Both the position numbers and the translations under genes were made by a program. Below are positions 15,435 to 15,809 of a stretch of DNA of 15,809 bases, in pieces. The stretch is taken from positions 1-15,809 of the forward strand of contig CAXTZG010000090.1 in assembly GCA_964248625.1 (NCBI GenBank). The letters are read 5' to 3'. Source of the stretch: Lichenicola sp964248625 (GTDB taxonomy: Bacteria; Pseudomonadota; Alphaproteobacteria; Acetobacterales; Acetobacteraceae). The notes under the pieces were generated by a model. The model ran no database searches and was not told the origin of the DNA. It worked only from the letters and a program-made list of their open reading frames with translations. Numbering within the stretch: the stretch's first letter is position 1; every line of letters begins with the position of its first letter.

Positions 15435-15764
15435 CACCCCATCACGCCTGTCCGCCGCTGCGCCCCGGGTCGAGATCCGACGCGTCGAGTCGCGCGACGG
15501 CATCGCCATGATTATTTGGTGCGCTGCAATAATCGATGGGCTCGACACGGTGTTTTCGTATCCGGATTAGCACCGGCAATGAATTCAAGCGGGTCATGAC
15601 GGCGGCGACCGCGGCGTTGGTACAACACTCCTGATATTTGGGCGACATGGAATGGAATGACCGGCCTGATCGTCTGGTCAGGGCGCGCAAAACCGTTATC
15701 GTGCCCCTGACCGAGCCTTAAAGAGCACGGCTAGAAGGCCAAGCCGAGAAGAACGAGGAAGCGC
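15435..15764. other. Non-coding gap with likely regulatory sequence
   Basis: About 330 bases without a convincing gene follow clpV. They contain two neighbouring 10-base palindromes, CGACGCGTCG (15478-15487) and GTCGCGCGAC (15489-15498). An AT-rich interrupted repeat, GATTATT...AATAATC (15510-15516 and 15528-15534), has an 11-base centre like an operator. A GC-rich inverted repeat lies nearer the next gene. The stretch probably holds the promoter and leader of the gene starting at 15765. I could not place -35/-10 boxes with confidence. Confidence 0.5.
15676..15712. repeat. Inverted repeat GGTCAGGG / CCCCTGACC ahead of the last gene
   Basis: GGTCAGGG (15676-15683) pairs with CCCTGACC inside 15704-15712, leaving a loop of about 20 bases. 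It lies about 50 bases before the start codon at 15765, so it may form a hairpin in the 5' leader or serve as an operator. There is no T-run, so it is unlikely to be an intrinsic terminator. Confidence 0.4.
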
Positions 15765-15809
15765 ATGGACAGGGTATATTCGAAGGGGGCTGCCTGCTCG
15801 CTTTCGACG
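15765..15809 (+). CDS. Start of a gene running off the window (first 15 codons)
   Basis: An ATG at 15765 is preceded by GAGGAA (15755-15760), one of the better ribosome sites in the window. The visible product is MDRVYSKGAACSLST, then the window ends. The basic start followed by small residues could be the beginning of a signal peptide, but 15 residues are too few to assign a function or to say whether it belongs to the T6SS locus. The long gap before it suggests its own promoter. Confidence 0.55.
   Translation, partial: MDRVYSKGAACSLST

Noticed and set aside
12576..15548. Very long open frame on the minus strand opposite clpV
   Set aside because: It is an Arg/Gly/His-rich shadow of clpV created by high G+C; the plus strand has all ClpV motifs.
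15614..15640. Sigma-54-like promoter (TTGGTAC...CTCCTGA)
   Set aside because: The -24-like part is passable, but the -12 element lacks TTGC.
1..15809. CRISPR arrays, tRNA or rRNA genes, insertion sequences, phage attachment sites
   Set aside because: I saw no regularly spaced repeats, no cloverleaf-like or rRNA sequence, no transposase or integrase motifs and no flanking target duplications.

Overview
The window is GC-rich DNA (about two thirds G+C outside one island) with tightly packed genes on both strands. A proline-catabolism putA, an HWE-type sensor kinase and GTG/TTG starts point to an alphaproteobacterium. An Acetobacteraceae/Rhodospirillales-like host is my best guess, but this is an inference from style, not from a marker gene.

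Left part (1-6028). The 3' end of putA (aldehyde dehydrogenase part) is followed by two tiny convergent single-helix membrane proteins. Next is a secreted sedolisin-family (S53) pro-protease on the minus strand with a clear terminator. A gene-free stretch of about 600 bases containing inverted repeats separates it from a plus-strand pair: a small uncharacterised protein and a PAS-HWE histidine kinase.

Right part (6093-15434) is a piece of a type VI secretion (T6SS) locus. On the minus strand lie a possible small gene, a TagF-PP2C fusion (repressor plus phosphatase) and a Ser/Thr kinase. These are the post-translational switch of the system. The TagF-PP2C reading frame is broken by one base inside the phosphatase domain. 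On the plus strand lie vgrG (spike tip), an unrecognised membrane-active-looking protein, a four-helix membrane protein, a 73-residue protein and clpV/tssH (sheath-recycling ATPase). The baseplate, sheath, Hcp, membrane-complex and canonical PAAR genes are not inside the window.

The most interesting part is 11056-12496. Two genes with lower G+C than their neighbours sit directly behind vgrG and are joined by an ATGA stop/start overlap. Position, composition and topology fit a T6SS effector with its inner-membrane immunity protein, possibly a pore-forming pair with no family I can name. The window ends with a regulatory-looking gap and the first 15 codons of another gene.
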